Origin: Saccoglossus kowalevskii
Lineage: Eukaryota > Hemichordata > Enteropneusta > Harrimaniidae
NCBI RefSeq assembly: GCF_000003605.2
Contig: NW_003121913.1
Location: forward strand, 112,807-176,806
Direction: 5' to 3'
DNA: 64,000 nucleotides
Made by a program: the position numbers and the translations under genes. Under the pieces are notes generated by a model. The model was not told the origin of the DNA, did not search any database, and worked only from the letters and a program-made list of their open reading frames with translations. Of the stretch, positions 61,661 to 64,000 are shown piece after piece; positions within the stretch are counted from its first letter, which is position 1, and every line of letters begins with the position of its first letter.

Positions 61661-62030
61661 GTTTTTAAACTAGTTTTATTGCATCACGCTGCATAACCTT
61701 ACAATCACCGCAATCGCCATAAATGGTAGTTGTTAAATCAATCCAGCCAATAATCCCTCGTCCCTTGACATACATGTTATTTCACATATATATGTCAAAA
61801 TGGCACAAACAAATAAATGAATTGTCAGCTTTTCTCAACAAAACACAATAATTTACTATATACAATGAGAAGAAAACTCTGACCCGACAATATATAGATA
61901 TGTATTGCCAATAATTACTCTCAAAGCATTTCCGATATGGAAGTGGTAAAACAATTGATGCGATCGTCATTTATGATCGTGCCATTTCTGAATATTCCCA
62001 GGCGAGTCCACTCAACCCTGCTGTGTCAAT

Positions 62031-62055
62031 CCATAGACCTCTAGAAGGTCTATGG
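62031..62055. repeat. Hairpin CCATAGACCT / AGGTCTATGG, copy 2
   Basis: Perfect 10-bp arms around the 5-base loop CTAGA. It lies in the 5' intron of the polycystin-like gene, 123 bp from copy 3. Confidence 0.85.
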
Positions 62056-62177
62056 TCAATTGCATTCAATCCAAGAAACTTTCACCGTCAATGCGGTATT
62101 GTGATTGCTTTATTGTTGAGAAAATAGTGAAATGAACCCCTGGAGTTTCGGCTGAGTAATTGATTGGTTGGTTGTTT

Positions 62178-62230
62178 AACACTTGATTAGTCCATAGACC
62201 TTTTCTAAGGTCTATGATTAATCAAGTGTT
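62178..62230. repeat. Hairpin with about 24-bp arms, copy 3
   Basis: AACACTTGATTAGTCCATAG-ACCTT pairs with AAGGTCTATGATTAATCAAG-TGTT around a 4-base loop; the arms differ by only one indel or mismatch region. Shares its core with copies 1 and 2. Confidence 0.85.
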
Positions 62231-62946
62231 TGTATATTCATATTTTCACAGTTTTCACAGCAAATACAGTTATGTTAAATAACTGCATATAATTATGTAT
62301 TATTAGGGCAAGTAGCATGTTGTCAGTAGAATAGTTAGGTCATGGAGGTAAAAGACAGACCATGGTTAGGTTAAACCAGGGAGCTCCCTGGTTAAACACA
62401 GAGCCTCCATAGACTGTAGAGGTACTTTCATAATGTTGCGATCATTGCCAAAACAATTTGAATAAACCGACCAATACCATTACATGTTCTGTGATGAGAT
62501 GCGTTAATTGCGTCATTCTTAATAATGTCGTATAGATTCAATTTTGTTGTGAGTTTTTCGCCCGCGCTGTAGTTGGAAATCATGACCGGTCTATATTAGC
62601 GGGGCAATCGTATGCCACGGAGCTCCAGGGTGTGTAGTTCCATGGTAGGTATGGTTAATACGGCGGTGTAAGTTATACGCTAATTGACAAGAAGTGGAAT
62701 GAAATAACAAATACGGAATATTACAAATGATGGTACAGAGAAAGGGCGCCAGTGTCGTGGCACAGATCAAGCAATTAATGTGGGTATTTACCGTAATGTT
62801 AATGAAGTTGTAGGTTGTGGCGCATCTTTTGAATAGAGTGTGAAACACCGTGACGGAAGAGCGGGAAACGTACATTCGCTTTGCATCAAAGAAGAAAACA
62901 TAATAGCCTTCATTTAATTCAGTGGTCTGACGATCACCAGAGCTGT

Positions 62947-62975
62947 TTGTGTGTGTGTTTGTGTGTGTGTGTGTG
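62947..62975. repeat. (TG)n microsatellite
   Basis: Short GT run with one interruption. Confidence 0.9.
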
Positions 62976-63095
62976 AACACGTTTTGTAACTGACGTACAA
63001 GTTGATCGGAATATCAGTTGACTCAGTTCCATGGTTGACTCATCTTTCATTAGCTCCATGTTGACTCAAGCTAAAATTACATTTACAAGACTTAC

Positions 63096-63260
63096 CTTTC
63101 AGCGGCCTATTCACCCTTTCCCATGGCAGCTTTTCTTGCCCTGTTGTGATATGTCCCGAGAAACTCGCTCCGAACACTTTGGCGATGACGCTGGTACCGG
63201 GTGTATGATGCGAACTTTCCCAACTGAAGCGATCGATGCAGTTCGACTTCTCCCGTTCGA
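63096..63260 (-). promoter_or_regulatory. Candidate promoter and 5' non-coding exon of the polycystin-like gene
   Basis: The first coding exon at 61031 begins with an acceptor, so an upstream leader exon must exist. About 2 kb upstream is a strong minus-strand donor, AAAG/GTAAGT at 63096, ending a GC-richer segment with no usable long ORF from an ATG. A CCAAT box (GCCAATCACC on the minus strand, near 63290-63300) sits just upstream. The 5' edge of this exon is not determined; 63260 is approximate. A plus-strand acceptor reading of the same bases is possible but leads to nothing recognisable. Confidence 0.45.
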
Positions 63261-63541
63261 CGAGTGATGGTTACGTAACTGTTATCATTGGTGATTGGCT
63301 TGTGTGTTTAAGTACAATGATACGTTTACAAACAGTCATCAACGCTGAATATGTTTAATTTGGACAAGATTGCAAACTTTTTGGTGCAGCTGTTGGATGA
63401 TTACAGCGCCCCCAAGCCCAGATAGAAGTAGTTTTACTACAAATTTACTGAAAGTGCTTCGCGGATAAATAGCTATACAACTATACAAAGGTGTTATAAC
63501 GACCACAAATGTGAATAGTTTGTCATCACCCTACATTACTG

Positions 63542-63665
<124 letters not shown>

Positions 63666-64000
63666 CTCTTATTCATTCAAGTTCCCTAGAGAGAAATGAA
63701 ATGGTCACTAAAATACATATAATAAGGTATTAAAAGTAATAAACAAAGAATTAGAAAATAAGAAACTAAGATGAAATTGCGAAAATGCTTACAAAATTTG
63801 AAAATCACAATTGTTCTAGAGAATAGTTCAGGTAAAAAAAATGTTTTTGTAAGCGACTGTTTTCTGGCCTAAAAAGCATACTTATAAAAACACAGACGCA
63901 CGCACGTACACACATACATACATACACGAAGAAAAAAAACTGACTTTCAAATTTAGGTAAGAAGAAAATGTTAGGCTAGGAGGAATTTCGCAAGTGCAAA

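Noticed and set aside
62591-62980. 129-codon minus ORF near the polycystin 5' end
   Set aside because: It begins in the GT microsatellite (Thr-His repeats) and shows no domain.

Overview
The window looks like nuclear DNA of a marine-type invertebrate animal. It is AT-rich, its genes are split by GT-AG introns of about 0.1 to 3 kb, and it carries animal-only domains: Frizzled CRD, LDLa, REJ, GPS, PLAT, a polycystin channel, Ly6/uPAR and PAN. Short non-autonomous repeats and minisatellites are scattered throughout. I cannot tell from the sequence whether it is a lophotrochozoan or an invertebrate deuterostome. An assembly gap of N lies at 55199-55635.

Layout. (a) 1-8.4 kb: mostly non-coding. 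It holds a possible minus-strand exon at the left edge (28-170) and a possible first coding exon at 8266-8346, also minus. (b) 14.2-19.6 kb: a plus-strand five-exon gene for a small secreted protein of 215 residues with a Ly6/uPAR three-finger domain followed by a PAN/apple-like domain. (c) 19.6-31.5 kb: gene-poor, with repeats and perfect palindromes. (d) 31.6-33.5 kb: an intronless minus-strand class A GPCR of the muscarinic-like aminergic group, with an altered ligand pocket. (e) 34-37.7 kb: non-coding apart from two doubtful minus-strand exons. (f) 37.8-61.0 kb (with a likely 5' non-coding exon near 63.1-63.26 kb): a complete minus-strand polycystin-1-like gene, which I resolve into 32 coding exons whose phases all agree and sum to 6645 nt (2214 residues plus stop).

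The polycystin protein reads: signal peptide, LDLa, ten-cysteine Frizzled CRD, REJ, GAIN/GPS with an intact HL/T cleavage site, TM1, PLAT, five further TM segments, a TRPP-type channel with its extracellular polycystin domain, a coiled coil, and an unusual C-terminal tail with a C2HC zinc-knuckle-like motif. The CRD and LDLa modules suggest a ligand-sensing receptor-channel; this is inference.

The non-coding DNA holds at least five short interspersed repeat families. One is a TTAA-flanked MITE family with shared terminal inverted repeats. There is also a long palindromic foldback element in a polycystin intron and a 19-bp minisatellite whose three sequence variants surround the assembly gap. 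I saw no viral or retroviral fossils, transposase genes, tRNA/rRNA genes or CRISPR arrays.
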